A DNA stretch of 64,000 nucleotides from Pseudomonas sp. NFR16 (lineage in GTDB: Bacteria > Pseudomonadota > Gammaproteobacteria > Pseudomonadales > Pseudomonadaceae). Shown piece after piece: positions 26,459 to 35,843 of the stretch; within the stretch, counting starts at the first letter, position 1, and every line of letters begins with the position of its first letter. Below the pieces are notes generated by a model. That model did no database searches and was not told the DNA's origin. It was given only the letters and a program-made list of their open reading frames with translations. The DNA is taken from positions 372,001 to 436,000 of the forward strand of contig NZ_FNYJ01000001.1 in assembly GCF_900108875.1 (NCBI RefSeq), read 5' to 3'. Position numbers and translations under genes: made by a program.

Positions 26459-28126
26459 CTATTTTTTAATGTCCTCGCTCCAGACGTCATACAAGTTCGA
26501 CGGTGCATCCAGTTGCACTTCGAAACTCAGACCATGCAACGTGTCTCGCGCCGCCAGTTGATAGTTGGGCGCGAACAGCGGAATGAGAAACGCCTGATCG
26601 ACGGCGCGCTGCTGGATCTGATCCAGTATCGGTTGACGCTGCTTGAGGTCCGAGGTGGCGCGCGCCTGATTGATCAGCCCGGTGATCTGTTCATCGGGCT
26701 GAGCCACGCTGCGGTACAGAAAACCGGTGGCGCCAAGCACATCACGCAGCGACAGCGCCGTGTCGGATGGGTTGAGGGTGTTGGGGTAGATGTGCCACGA
26801 ACCGTCAGCCGTGGACTTGACCCATTCGCCGGTACTGATCAGGCGCAGATCCAGGTCCAGCCCCAGATTCTTGCGCACGGCCGCCTGTATCTGCTGGATC
26901 AGCAGGTCACGGTTGTCACGCACGTAGGTCTGCGGATAGCCCACCTCGACGCGCAAGCGCTGGCCGTCGCGGGTGCGATAGCCTTCAGCGTCGCGGCCGG
27001 TCCAGCCGGCTTCGTCGAGCAGCTTGTTGGCACCGGGGACGTCGTTGCCCCAGGTGTTGACCAGAGCGTTGTTGTAACCGGTGTTGTCCGGGCCGATGTT
27101 CGACCACGCGCGCGGCACGGTGCCCAAGTAAATGTTGTTGACGATGGCCGCCAGATCGAAGCCGTCACGCAGGGCGCGGCGCACCCGGATGTCATCGGTG
27201 GGCGCCTGGCGGTAATTGAGGTTGAGCGTGAATGAGGTTTCCGCCGACGGACCGGTCAGGAACTGGAAGCCCTCGGCGTGCTCGAAGAGCGCACGATCGG
27301 TGGGCTGCACGCCTTCGATGAGGTCCACTTGCCCCGAACTCAATGCTCCGGCTCGTACGGCGTACTCGGGCAGGAAGCGATACGTGACGGCGTCCAGGTA
27401 CGCCGGTCCTTGATGCGCGGCATACGCCGGCGGCCAGTGGTAATCGGGGTTTTTCACGAACCGGGCTGACTGGCCGCGGTTGTACTGATTGAAGATGAAT
27501 GGCCCGGTGCCGACCAGGTTCGGGCCGCCCTGGCAGAGATCGCCTCCGGCCGCGAGGGTCTTGGGCGACAGAAAGCCCAGTTTGACGCTGGACAATGATT
27601 CGAGCATGGCCGAGTCAGGCTTGCTCAATACGATGCGCACCTGATGCGGATCGATCACTTCGGTGCGATCGTAATACTCCAGAAAGGCCGCGGCGTTGGC
27701 GGTGTGCGCCGGATCTTTGGTGTAGTCCAGGTTGGCCTTGACCGCGGCGCCGTCGAACGGTGTTCCGTCGGTGAAGGTCACGTCATCGCGCAGGATGAAG
27801 GTGTACTCGCGGCCATCGGGCGAAACGCTCCAGCTTTTCGCGAGCCACGGGGCGAAGCTGCCGTCCGCCTGTTTGCCGATCAGTGAGTCGACGTAATTGC
27901 GAATCACCAGAAAGGCGTTTTGCTGAGAAGAGTTGTGAGGGTCGAAGCAGGCGGGTTCGGTGGTCACGCCGAACGTCACCTCGCCGCCAATGCGCGGTTG
28001 CAGCGTCGGCTTCTGGCTGGCGCCGTTGCTGGCGGCCGAGGCCGGCGGTGAGGCGTTGTTGTCGCAGGCGCACAGCAGCGGGGCGGCCACGATGGCCAGG
28101 CAGAGCAGGGAACGGTGAGCTTTCAT
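26459..28126 (-). CDS. Lipid-anchored peptide/nickel-type ABC transporter substrate-binding protein
   Basis: 555 residues. Signal peptide ends in a lipobox-like LLCAC with C21 as the lipidation site, followed by a Ser/Ala-rich linker and the SBP_bac_5 fold (RIGGEVTFGVTTEPACFDPHN, LAKSWSVSPDGREYTFILRDDVTFTDGTPF, APNYQLAARDTLHGLSF). It is the last gene of a four-gene operon with a fused ATPase and two permeases. The ligand class is oligopeptide, nickel or opine; it cannot be fixed by sequence. An isolated glycine-betaine-like role is unlikely. Confidence 0.88.
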   Translation of the reverse strand: MKAHRSLLCLAIVAAPLLCACDNNASPPASAASNGASQKPTLQPRIGGEVTFGVTTEPACFDPHNSSQQNAFLVIRNYVDSLIGKQADGSFAPWLAKSWSVSPDGREYTFILRDDVTFTDGTPFDGAAVKANLDYTKDPAHTANAAAFLEYYDRTEVIDPHQVRIVLSKPDSAMLESLSSVKLGFLSPKTLAAGGDLCQGGPNLVGTGPFIFNQYNRGQSARFVKNPDYHWPPAYAAHQGPAYLDAVTYRFLPEYAVRAGALSSGQVDLIEGVQPTDRALFEHAEGFQFLTGPSAETSFTLNLNYRQAPTDDIRVRRALRDGFDLAAIVNNIYLGTVPRAWSNIGPDNTGYNNALVNTWGNDVPGANKLLDEAGWTGRDAEGYRTRDGQRLRVEVGYPQTYVRDNRDLLIQQIQAAVRKNLGLDLDLRLISTGEWVKSTADGSWHIYPNTLNPSDTALSLRDVLGATGFLYRSVAQPDEQITGLINQARATSDLKQRQPILDQIQQRAVDQAFLIPLFAPNYQLAARDTLHGLSFEVQLDAPSNLYDVWSEDIKK

Positions 28127-28136
28127 GGTGTCCTTA

Positions 28137-29816
28137 TCAAGCGGCGGGGTGCGCGCTCAGTAGTTGCCGGGTGTAGGGGTGAGTGGGTGCTTCGAACAGC
28201 GGGCCGACCGGGCCTTGCTCCACCAGTTGGCCCTGATGAAACACCAGGACCCGGTCGCAGATGTGGCGAATCACATCCAGATCATGGGAAATGAACAGCA
28301 GAGCAATGCCGCGGCTGGCCTGCAGTTCGCCAATCAGGTCCAGCACTTGTGCCTGCACGTACACGTCGAGCGCGGAAACCGGTTCGTCACAGATGATCAG
28401 CGCAGGTTCGGCGGCCAGGGCGCGGGCGATTGCAATGCGCTGCCGTTGGCCGCCCGACAAGGAGCGTGGGTGACGATCGAGGAAGTCGGCATTGAGCCCG
28501 ACCTGTGTCAGCAATGCGCTGGCCTGCTGGCGGTGCTCGCCGCCGGGCAGCAGGTTTTCGGCGATGATCTGCGCCACGGTGTAGCGCGGATCGAACGAGC
28601 TCAGCGGGTCCTGCGGAATGTATTGCATCTGCCGGCGCAGAGGCCGGCGTTGCGCTTCCGGCACGTGACTCCAGCGTTGACCGAGCAGATGCACGCTGCC
28701 GCTGTCGGGCGCCAGCAGGCCGAGGACGATGTTGGCGCACGTGGTTTTCCCTGAGCCTGACTCGCCGACGATGCCCAGCACTTCGCCCGCGTTCAGCGTG
28801 AACGATGCGCTGTGCAGCGCAGTAAACGCCTGACCCTGCCGGCCGAAGCCGCGACGTCGATAGGACTTGCCGACGCCCTCCACCCGCAGCACTTCCCGGG
28901 GCTCGGCGGGCAGGCGCGGCGGCAGCGGATCGCGCTCGATCACCAGCGGACCCTGCTCCCGGGCTCCGGGTCGCACCCGTGCCGAACTCAGGCGGGTACC
29001 ACGAGACGCTGCGCCAGGACTGGCGGCCAGCAACTGACGGGTATAAGCATGGCGCGGTTGTGTCAGCACCTGCTGCACGCTGCCGGAATCCACCACTTCG
29101 CCGTTGTGCATCATGTGCACCCGATCGGCGATCTGCGCCACCAGGTTGAGGTCGTGACTGATGATCAGCAGCCCGGCCCCCTGAGCGACACGCTCGGCCA
29201 GCACGGCGATCACCTGCCGTTGCACGCTGACGTCCAGCGCCGTGGTGGGTTCATCCGCGATGATCAGCCGTGGACCGGCGGCGATGGCGGCCGCAATCAA
29301 GGCCCGCTGACGCAGGCCACCGGACAATTGATGGGCGAACTGAGTGCTGCGCCACTGCGGATCGGGAATTCCGACCTGGCGCAAGGTATTGAGCACCTGC
29401 TGCCCGCGCGCTGCGTCATTCAGCATCCGATGGGTGCGCAGCACTTCGCCGGTTTCCTGCCCGATGGTACGCAGCGGGTCAAGCGACACCAGCGCGTCCT
29501 GCATGACGAGGCCGGCAAAGCGGCCCCGAAGCTGTCGCCAGTCCTGAAGGTTGAAACGCAAGGCGTCACGGCCGTCGATCTGCAGGCGCCTGGCCTGAAC
29601 CTGGGCATGTTCGCCCGCCAACCCCAGCAAACTGCGCGCCGTGAGGCTTTTGCCGGAGCCGGACTCGCCGACCAGGGCCACGCATTCGCCCGGATGAATC
29701 CGCAGGTTCAGGCCGCGTACCAGCGGCGCGCCGTGATTGACATCGGCGAAGCTGATGCGCAGATCCTCGACGTCGACCAGAGGAGCGCCCGGTTCACTCT
29801 CCACTCGTGCGCTCAT
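28137..29816 (-). CDS. Fused dual-ATPase subunit of the peptide-type ABC transporter (DppD-DppF fusion)
   Basis: 559 residues from the ATG at 29816, which overlaps the upstream permease stop by 4 nt. Two complete nucleotide-binding domains are fused: first Walker A GESGSGKS, signature LSGGLRQRALIAAA, Walker B LIIADEPTTALD; second Walker A GESGSGKTT, signature LSGGQRQRIAIARAL, Walker B LIICDEPVSALD. GsiA and YejF have the same layout. The canonical oligopeptide_HPY motif follows the first domain (HAYTRQLLAA) and the second (HPYTRQLLSA). It powers uptake through the two adjacent permeases. Confidence 0.93.
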   Translation of the reverse strand: MSARVESEPGAPLVDVEDLRISFADVNHGAPLVRGLNLRIHPGECVALVGESGSGKSLTARSLLGLAGEHAQVQARRLQIDGRDALRFNLQDWRQLRGRFAGLVMQDALVSLDPLRTIGQETGEVLRTHRMLNDAARGQQVLNTLRQVGIPDPQWRSTQFAHQLSGGLRQRALIAAAIAAGPRLIIADEPTTALDVSVQRQVIAVLAERVAQGAGLLIISHDLNLVAQIADRVHMMHNGEVVDSGSVQQVLTQPRHAYTRQLLAASPGAASRGTRLSSARVRPGAREQGPLVIERDPLPPRLPAEPREVLRVEGVGKSYRRRGFGRQGQAFTALHSASFTLNAGEVLGIVGESGSGKTTCANIVLGLLAPDSGSVHLLGQRWSHVPEAQRRPLRRQMQYIPQDPLSSFDPRYTVAQIIAENLLPGGEHRQQASALLTQVGLNADFLDRHPRSLSGGQRQRIAIARALAAEPALIICDEPVSALDVYVQAQVLDLIGELQASRGIALLFISHDLDVIRHICDRVLVFHQGQLVEQGPVGPLFEAPTHPYTRQLLSAHPAA

Positions 29817-30697
29817 GCTGGCTGCCTCCCTTCGAAGCGGCGCTGGCAGTAGCTGCCCAGCACGGTAAAGCTGATCACGGTCAGGGTGATGGCAAGACCG
29901 GGAAACACGCTCGGCCACCAGGCCACGCGCAGCACATCCCGGCCCTCGGCGAGCATCACGCCCCATTCCGGAGTCGGCGGCTGCGGGCCCAACCCCAGAA
30001 AGCTCAGGCCTGACACCGCCATGATCGAACTGCCGATGTCGATGGTCGCCACAATAGGAATCGCCATCAGCACGTTGGGCAGCAAATGGGTGACGAACGT
30101 CTGCAGGCGGGAACGCCCGTAGAGCACGGCGTGACGCACGTAATCCGCCTCGCGCACCAGCAGGGTCTGGCTGCGCACCAGCCGGCCGAATTTAGGAATG
30201 CCGGCGATGCCGATCGCCACCGCAACGTTCATCAGTCCCGGGCCGATCAGCGCAATCACCAACAGCGCCAGCAGAACGCTCGGAAACGCCGAAAGCACAT
30301 CGAACAGGCGCGAGGCAACCTCGTCCAGCCAGCGATTTTTCATGCCCGCCACCAGGCCCAGCAGGGTGCCGATGACGAGGCTGATGAGCATTCCCGACAG
30401 TCCGATCAACAGGGAATAGCGCGCGCCGTAGACCACGCGGGCGAAAACGTCCCGGCCCAGCCGATCGGTCCCGAACCAGTGAGTCGTACTCGGTGCTTGC
30501 AGGCCGACGCTGACATCGCCGGCCAACGGATCGTAATGAGTGATCCAGAAGGGCAACGCCAGCACTACCGCCAGAACCAACAGGAACAGGCAACTCACGG
30601 TGATGGCCAAGGGAGGGCGGTTGAAGTGGCGCGCGGCGACACGACTGTCGAGCACCGCATCGGCAGCAGCGGCCAGCGTTGAGGAAGGCAGGGTCAT
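29813..30697 (-). CDS. Peptide-type ABC transporter permease, DppC/OppC family
   Basis: 294 residues with an N-terminal helix (AITVSCLFLLVLAVVLALPFW), a periplasmic loop (GTDRLGRDVFARVVYGARYS) and five further membrane helices. The EAA-like coupling segment is EADYVRHAVLYGRSRLQTFVTHLLPN. The conserved GLQAPSTTHWFGTDRLGRDVF signature marks DppC. It overlaps the permease gene before it and the ATPase after it by 4 nt each, so the operon is translationally coupled. Confidence 0.92.
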   Translation of the reverse strand: MTLPSSTLAAAADAVLDSRVAARHFNRPPLAITVSCLFLLVLAVVLALPFWITHYDPLAGDVSVGLQAPSTTHWFGTDRLGRDVFARVVYGARYSLLIGLSGMLISLVIGTLLGLVAGMKNRWLDEVASRLFDVLSAFPSVLLALLVIALIGPGLMNVAVAIGIAGIPKFGRLVRSQTLLVREADYVRHAVLYGRSRLQTFVTHLLPNVLMAIPIVATIDIGSSIMAVSGLSFLGLGPQPPTPEWGVMLAEGRDVLRVAWWPSVFPGLAITLTVISFTVLGSYCQRRFEGRQPA

Positions 30698-31611
30698 TGG
30701 GTTCTCAGCCTCGGGTCAATGAACAGGTAGGCGACGTCCAGCAGGGTCGAAATCACCACATAAATGAACGCGGCCAGCAGCACCACGGCCAGCACCACCG
30801 GCACGTCCTGGCTGGTGATCGCGTTGAGCGTGATGGTCCCAAGTCCCGGGCGGCCAAAGACCTTTTCGGTGATCACGGCGCCGCCCAGCAGACCGCCGAT
30901 CAACCAGCCGCCGAGGGTGACGATGGGTAGCAATGCATGGCGTAATACATGACCGGTGCGCACTTGGGTTTCGCTCAGGCCCCGTGCTCGAACTGTCGTG
31001 ACGAACGGCTGCTCCAGTGCTTTTTCCATGGCCTCTCGCAGCACCTGCGCGAGAATGCCGGCGGTGGGCAGCGCCAGCGTGATCGCCGGGAGTACCAGCG
31101 CATTGAAGCCATTGGCTCCAGAGACTGGAAAGAATCGCCAGTGGAAGGAGAACGCCATCAGCAGCAGAATGCCGATCCAGAACACCGGGGTGGAGGTGAG
31201 CACGAGCTCCAGCAGCGAAGCGACTCGTCTGCCCACAGCGCTGCGTCCGGCCGTCAGCAGCGCCACGCCGACCGCGAACAGCGTCGCGATGACCCCGGCG
31301 GCCACCGCCAGCTGCACCGTCGGCCAGAGTTGCGAGTGCAGCACACTGCTGACCGACTGACGCATGACGTAAGACGTGCCCAGGTCCCCGTGCAACAGGC
31401 GCGCGATGAAATCCAGATATTGCTCGGGCAGGGACTTGTCGAGCCCCCATTCAGCCGCGATGGCCTCGCGCAAGCCGGGGTATTCATTGTCGCCAGCGAG
31501 GATGTCGGCAATCTTGCCGGGCAAAGAGTGGAGCGCCACGAAGGCGGCGCTCACGCTCAACCAGAGCACCAGCAGGCTGCTGCCCAACCGGACCAGGACG
31601 TTTCGCCACAT
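30694..31611 (-). CDS. Peptide-type ABC transporter permease, DppB/OppB family
   Basis: 305 residues from MWRNVLVRLG, which has GGATGGA just upstream; an in-frame ATG at 31644 would add 11 residues. Topology: N-terminal helix, periplasmic loop with YLDFIARLLHGDLGTSYVMRQSV, then five helices with the coupling segment REAMEKALEQPFVTTVRARGLSE. It is the first gene of the operon. The upstream gap (31612-31865) contains AT-rich inverted repeats TATTCA / TGAATA (31661-31677) and CTCGTC / GACGAG (31631-31650) that may be regulatory. Confidence 0.9.
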   Translation of the reverse strand: MWRNVLVRLGSSLLVLWLSVSAAFVALHSLPGKIADILAGDNEYPGLREAIAAEWGLDKSLPEQYLDFIARLLHGDLGTSYVMRQSVSSVLHSQLWPTVQLAVAAGVIATLFAVGVALLTAGRSAVGRRVASLLELVLTSTPVFWIGILLLMAFSFHWRFFPVSGANGFNALVLPAITLALPTAGILAQVLREAMEKALEQPFVTTVRARGLSETQVRTGHVLRHALLPIVTLGGWLIGGLLGGAVITEKVFGRPGLGTITLNAITSQDVPVVLAVVLLAAFIYVVISTLLDVAYLFIDPRLRTQ

Positions 31612-31865
31612 AAAGAATCCATCCCAAAGTCTCGTCAAGGTCATGACGAGGGTTGATGATTATTCAATAAATGAATATTGGGAGGATCCTATATGCAGGA
31701 AAGTCAGGACGTCCAAGTCCGTTTAAGCATATTTTTAGAATGAGAAATGAGGATGCCAGACGTCAAGGCGGCGGCTTTGACGATTCTGGCGTCCCCTTCA
31801 GAAGGGCTTCAGTAAACAGAAAGGGTGGATCGAGGCGCTGCAGTTCGCAGCACCTGGCCAATCGG

Positions 31866-33209
31866 TTACAGGGCTTCCAGCGTCTTCAGCAGCACCCGGA
31901 CCTTGGTCATGGATTCCTGGTATTCGGCTTCCCACTGCGAGTCGGCCACGATGCCGCCGCCACCCCAGCAGGCGATCTGACCGTCTTGAGCCAGCAGGCT
32001 GCGGATGGCGATCGAACTGTCCATCTCGCCGCGCACGTCCAGGTACAGCAGTGAGCCGCAGTACAGCGCGCGGCGGGTGGGCTCCAGTTCATCGATGATC
32101 TGCATTGACCGGATCTTCGGCGCGCCGGTGATCGAGCCTCCCGGAAAGCTGCCTGCGATCAGGTCCAGCGCGTCGTGGGCATCGGCCAGTTCGCCCGTTA
32201 CGGCGCTGACCAGATGGTGCACGTTGGGATAGGTTTCCAGGCTGAACAACTCCGGTACTTTCACCGAGCCAATGCGGCAGCTGCGGCCCAGATCGTTGCG
32301 CAGCAGGTCGACGATCATCAGGTTTTCCGCACGGTCTTTCGGGCTGCGCAGCAGCTCTTGCGCGTAAGCGGCATCTTCGGCGGCGTCCCGGCCCCGTGGC
32401 CGCGTGCCCTTGATGGGGCGCGTTTCGACCTGACGATGGCTGACCCTGACGAAGCGTTCGGGCGACAGGCTCAGCACGGCATTACCCCCCGGCAACCCGA
32501 GGTAACCGGCGAATGGCGTCGGGCAGGCCTTGCGCAGGGCGCCGTAGGCCGACCAGGGATCGCCCTGGTACGCGGCCCGAAAGCGTTGCGCGAAATTCAC
32601 CTGATAACAGTCGCCCGCCTGAATGTAGGCGTGAATGCGCTCGATGGCACGACGATACTGATCGGCGTCGATATCGGCCGCAAACGGGGCGCTCAGCTTG
32701 AATGAAGCATCGTGTTCAGCTGCAGGGCCGGTAAACAGGCCGATCAGTCGCTGGCGCTCGGCGGCATCGAGAGCCGGATGGAAGACCAACTGGCTGGTGC
32801 GCGTCTGGTGATCGCTTATCAGCGCCCACGGGTAAAGACCGAGCCGGGCGCCTGGCAGATGCAGGTCATCGCTGGCGAGCGACGGAAGTGGTTCGAGCAA
32901 ACGGCCAAAATCATAGGCGAGATAGCCGATCAGGCCACCTGCGAACGGCAGCGGGCTGGAGTCTGGCAACGCCGCGTCTCCCAAGCCTGCCAGTGCGCTT
33001 CGCAGGCGCTGGAGAAAGGCGTCACCGTTCTCACCGTCAGTGGGCACGAACGTCTCCAGCGGCCAGGCACTGAGGATATCGAAGCGCCCGCGATCGGCCT
33101 CGGGGCGCCCGCTGTCGAGCAGGACGGCGCCGGGAGCGTGCCGGATCAACGCAAAATAACCGGTCGGATCGACCTGATAAGTGATCGGGTGTAGGGAACA
33201 GGTTTGCAT
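31866..33209 (-). CDS. pabB: Aminodeoxychorismate synthase component I (PabB)
   Basis: 447 residues. It aminates chorismate to 4-amino-4-deoxychorismate for folate synthesis, with ammonia supplied by PabA. The N-terminal domain is followed by the chorismate-binding domain (residues about 180-440) with FAADIDADQYRRAIERIHAYIQAGDCYQVNFAQRF, PIKGTRPRGRD and the DRAENLMIVDLLRNDLGR and FPGGSITGAPKI motifs. The Lys of PIKGT is the PabB-type catalytic residue and separates it from TrpE, which has Ala there. The gene is monocistronic or distal to the ligase operon's neighbour; no folate genes adjoin it. Confidence 0.93.
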   Translation of the reverse strand: MQTCSLHPITYQVDPTGYFALIRHAPGAVLLDSGRPEADRGRFDILSAWPLETFVPTDGENGDAFLQRLRSALAGLGDAALPDSSPLPFAGGLIGYLAYDFGRLLEPLPSLASDDLHLPGARLGLYPWALISDHQTRTSQLVFHPALDAAERQRLIGLFTGPAAEHDASFKLSAPFAADIDADQYRRAIERIHAYIQAGDCYQVNFAQRFRAAYQGDPWSAYGALRKACPTPFAGYLGLPGGNAVLSLSPERFVRVSHRQVETRPIKGTRPRGRDAAEDAAYAQELLRSPKDRAENLMIVDLLRNDLGRSCRIGSVKVPELFSLETYPNVHHLVSAVTGELADAHDALDLIAGSFPGGSITGAPKIRSMQIIDELEPTRRALYCGSLLYLDVRGEMDSSIAIRSLLAQDGQIACWGGGGIVADSQWEAEYQESMTKVRVLLKTLEAL

Positions 33210-33284
33210 GTGTGGCAGATCAGTCGTGGTGCGCGGAGGGCGATTGTAGTCCCGCGGCGGTTGCAGTCCTAGGGGCTTGTCGGC

Positions 33285-33313
33285 GCCCGGCAGGCAAAGG
33301 GCGCCTGCCGGGC
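33285..33313 (-). terminator. Strong hairpin after the ATP-grasp ligase gene
   Basis: An 11-bp perfect stem GCCCGGCAGGC / GCCTGCCGGGC with a 7-nt loop lies 8 nt past the ligase stop on the minus strand. No U-tract follows, so it may be a factor-dependent or 3'-protective structure. Confidence 0.6.
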
Positions 33314-33320
33314 ACTGTCC

Positions 33321-34292
33321 TCAGACGTGCCCGAACAGATCCTGAACGAACTTCACGCGTTGCTCTGGGCTTTCATGACGACCTTCAGCCGCCAGTTGCT
33401 CCAGGCGTTGCTCGACAGCGACGGTACGGTGCGTCAATCCGCAGTCGTTGGCGATCTGAATGTTCAGCCCCGGGCGGGCATTCAGTTCGAGAATCAAGGG
33501 GCCGCGCTCCTGATCGAGCACCATGTCCACCCCGATGTAGCCCAGACCGCACAGCTCGTAGCACTCCGCCGCAAGCTTCATGAAACCGTCCCAGTTGGGC
33601 AGTTGCACGCCGTCCACCGCATTGGTGGTGTCGGGGTGCTTGCTGATGATGTTGTTCAGCCAGGTACCCCGCAGGGTCAGCCCTGTCGCCAGATCGACGC
33701 CCACACCGATGGCGCCCTGGTGCAGGTTGGCCTTGCCGCCGGACTGGCGGGTGGGCAGGCGCAACATGGCCATGACCGGGTAGCCCATCAGCACGATGAC
33801 GCGAATGTCCGGAACGCCTTCGTAGCTGATGCTTTTGAAGATCTGGTCGGGGGTGACCCGGTATTCGATCAGCGCCCTGTCGCGGTGTCCCCCCAGTGAG
33901 TACAGACCGGTGAGAATGCTGGAGATCTGATGCTCGATTTCATCGTGACTGATGATGCGCCCGGACACCGTACGAAAGCGCTCTTCGAAGCGGTCGGCAA
34001 TGACCAGAATGCCGTCGCCGCCAGCGCCTTTTGCCGGCTTGATCACGAAGTCGCTGCGGCCACCGATGATCTCGTCGAGCTTGTCGATTTCCTTTTCGGT
34101 GGAAATGATGCCGTACATCTCGGGCACGTGAATGCCCGCAGCGATCGCCCGCTCCTTGGTGATGATCTTGTCATCGACGATGGGGTAGAGGCTGCGCTTG
34201 TTGTACTTGAGCACGTAGTCGGCATTGCGCCGGTTGATGCCCATGATCCCTTTGGCTTCCAGTGCCTTCCAGGTTTTCCACCAACCGATCAT
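33321..34292 (-). CDS. RimK-like ATP-grasp alpha-L-glutamate ligase family protein
   Basis: 323 residues, a cytoplasmic ATP-grasp enzyme (COG0189-like). ATP-grasp motifs are visible: FVIKPAKGAGGDGILV (glycine-rich Lys loop), the DIRVIVLMGYPVMAMLRLP strand, and the metal site GVDMVLDQERGPLILELNARPGLN with Asp, Glu and Asn. RimK-type ligases add glutamate (or another amino acid) to a carboxyl group of a protein or small acceptor. It is not RimK itself (no match to its ribosomal-S6 context). It overlaps the upstream membrane-protein gene by 4 nt. The acceptor is unknown; the operon partners suggest an envelope peptide. Confidence 0.85.
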   Translation of the reverse strand: MIGWWKTWKALEAKGIMGINRRNADYVLKYNKRSLYPIVDDKIITKERAIAAGIHVPEMYGIISTEKEIDKLDEIIGGRSDFVIKPAKGAGGDGILVIADRFEERFRTVSGRIISHDEIEHQISSILTGLYSLGGHRDRALIEYRVTPDQIFKSISYEGVPDIRVIVLMGYPVMAMLRLPTRQSGGKANLHQGAIGVGVDLATGLTLRGTWLNNIISKHPDTTNAVDGVQLPNWDGFMKLAAECYELCGLGYIGVDMVLDQERGPLILELNARPGLNIQIANDCGLTHRTVAVEQRLEQLAAEGRHESPEQRVKFVQDLFGHV

Positions 34293-35839
34293 CTGACGTT
34301 TTCCCGTTCGGCGTCTTCCTTGAGAAAGGCCTTGAAGCGGATCAACTCGGTCAGTCGATAGCCGCGATAACGCCCCATCGCCAGCATGAAGCCCACCAGG
34401 ATCAGCAGGACGGCCGGGAAGGTGAAGACGAAATAGATGAACTCCGGCACGCTCATGATGATGTGGGCCAGGGACGCTGCGAACAGGGTGCCGATGGCGA
34501 CTTTCATCGCGTGGCCGCCGCCGCGCTCTTCCCAGGTGATCGACAGGCGTTCGATGGTCATGGTCAGAATCACCATCGGGAACAGCGCCACCGACAGGCC
34601 GCGCTCGAGCCCCAGCTTGTGGCTGAACAGGCTGATGGCCGCGATCAGCACGACGACGAAGGTCAGCACCACCGACAATCTGGGCAGCATCTGCAGCTTC
34701 AGGTGCTCCAGATACGAACGCAGCGAAAGGCCCAGCGCGGTGATGATCGTGAAGAGGACGATGCCGAAACCCAGCTGGGTTTCGCGGAACGCCAGGGCGA
34801 TCAGCACCGGTGTGAAGGTGCCCAGTGTCTGCAGGCCGATGAGGTTGCGCAGAATCAGGATGACCAGCACGCCGATGGGGATCATGACCATGATCATGAA
34901 GGTCTGCTGAGTCTGCAGGGGCAGGCCGTAAAGCGAGTATTCGAGGAAGTCGGCGTCAGTGCTTTCGTCGGTCAGCTTGGCCAGCCGGATGGCGTTCATT
35001 TCGCTGTTGTTCAGGCTGAAATTCACCGTGGCTTTCTTGCCGCCTTCCACCGTGATCAGGTTATCGTCGCCGATCCACCACAGCAGGCGGTCCTGAGGCA
35101 GGCCGGCCTCGCCGGTTTCAGGATTGAAATACAGCCAGTCCTTGCCATTGAAACTGCGCAGCCAGAGTTCCGGGGTCTGCGGCTGGTCTGCCACCAGACG
35201 GATTGTGTGGACTTTCTCGACCGGCACATGGGCGATGGACAGCAGGATTTCGGTGATGCGTGCCTTGTTCTGCACCGACGTGTCGCCTGCCAGCAGCAGC
35301 TTGACGTTGTCGTCGCTCAGATTGTTGACACGCTTGATGGCTTCGCTGACGAAGGTTTCGACGTCGGCCGAATGCTGGCGGATCGGCGCGAGCAGGGCGT
35401 CGGCGGCAATCTTCTCAGGCCCTTCGACGGCGATGCTGTCGCGAAAGATCGGCCCTTTGACCTTGGCTTTTTCGCCGCTGTAGCGCTTGGTCAGCACCAG
35501 GCGATAGTAAAGCGTCTGGTTGCCGGTGGCGCGTCGGGCCGACCAGGTGACCTTGCGGTTGCCGTCGGCGCGGTTGACGTTCACGCCGTAATTATTGGAG
35601 ATGAAGCTCTCATTGAGGCTGATGTAGTCGCGCGACAGCGGCGGCACGTACATCTGGATTTTCACGGAGTCTTTGGGATTGGCGATGAACTCGACTTTGG
35701 CGTCGATGTTCCAGAGGTCGTCGGTTTCGTCTTCGGTCACCGGGATGCCGAGCACCAATATCTGATAGGCCGTGATCGCAATGCCCAGTGTCACGAGGGT
35801 CGCGATCAGGATTTTCAGATGGAGGGTAAGAGAGCGCAT
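34289..35839 (-). CDS. Inactive transglutaminase fused to seven membrane helices (UUP1 family)
   Basis: 516 residues from MRSLTLHLK; an ATG 8 codons upstream is possible. A first helix (residues about 5-30, LKILIATLVTLGIAITAYQIL) is followed by a periplasmic region to about residue 285 that matches a degenerate transglutaminase-like fold lacking a recognisable Cys-His-Asp triad, then six further hydrophobic helices (MVMIPIGVLVILILRN ... FTFPAVLLILVGFML). It may bind or transport a peptide or act as scaffold. Start and stop overlap or nearly touch the two flanking genes (4-nt gap upstream, 4-nt overlap downstream). Function unknown. Confidence 0.85.
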   Translation of the reverse strand: MRSLTLHLKILIATLVTLGIAITAYQILVLGIPVTEDETDDLWNIDAKVEFIANPKDSVKIQMYVPPLSRDYISLNESFISNNYGVNVNRADGNRKVTWSARRATGNQTLYYRLVLTKRYSGEKAKVKGPIFRDSIAVEGPEKIAADALLAPIRQHSADVETFVSEAIKRVNNLSDDNVKLLLAGDTSVQNKARITEILLSIAHVPVEKVHTIRLVADQPQTPELWLRSFNGKDWLYFNPETGEAGLPQDRLLWWIGDDNLITVEGGKKATVNFSLNNSEMNAIRLAKLTDESTDADFLEYSLYGLPLQTQQTFMIMVMIPIGVLVILILRNLIGLQTLGTFTPVLIALAFRETQLGFGIVLFTIITALGLSLRSYLEHLKLQMLPRLSVVLTFVVVLIAAISLFSHKLGLERGLSVALFPMVILTMTIERLSITWEERGGGHAMKVAIGTLFAASLAHIIMSVPEFIYFVFTFPAVLLILVGFMLAMGRYRGYRLTELIRFKAFLKEDAERENVR

Positions 35840-35843
35840 GTCG

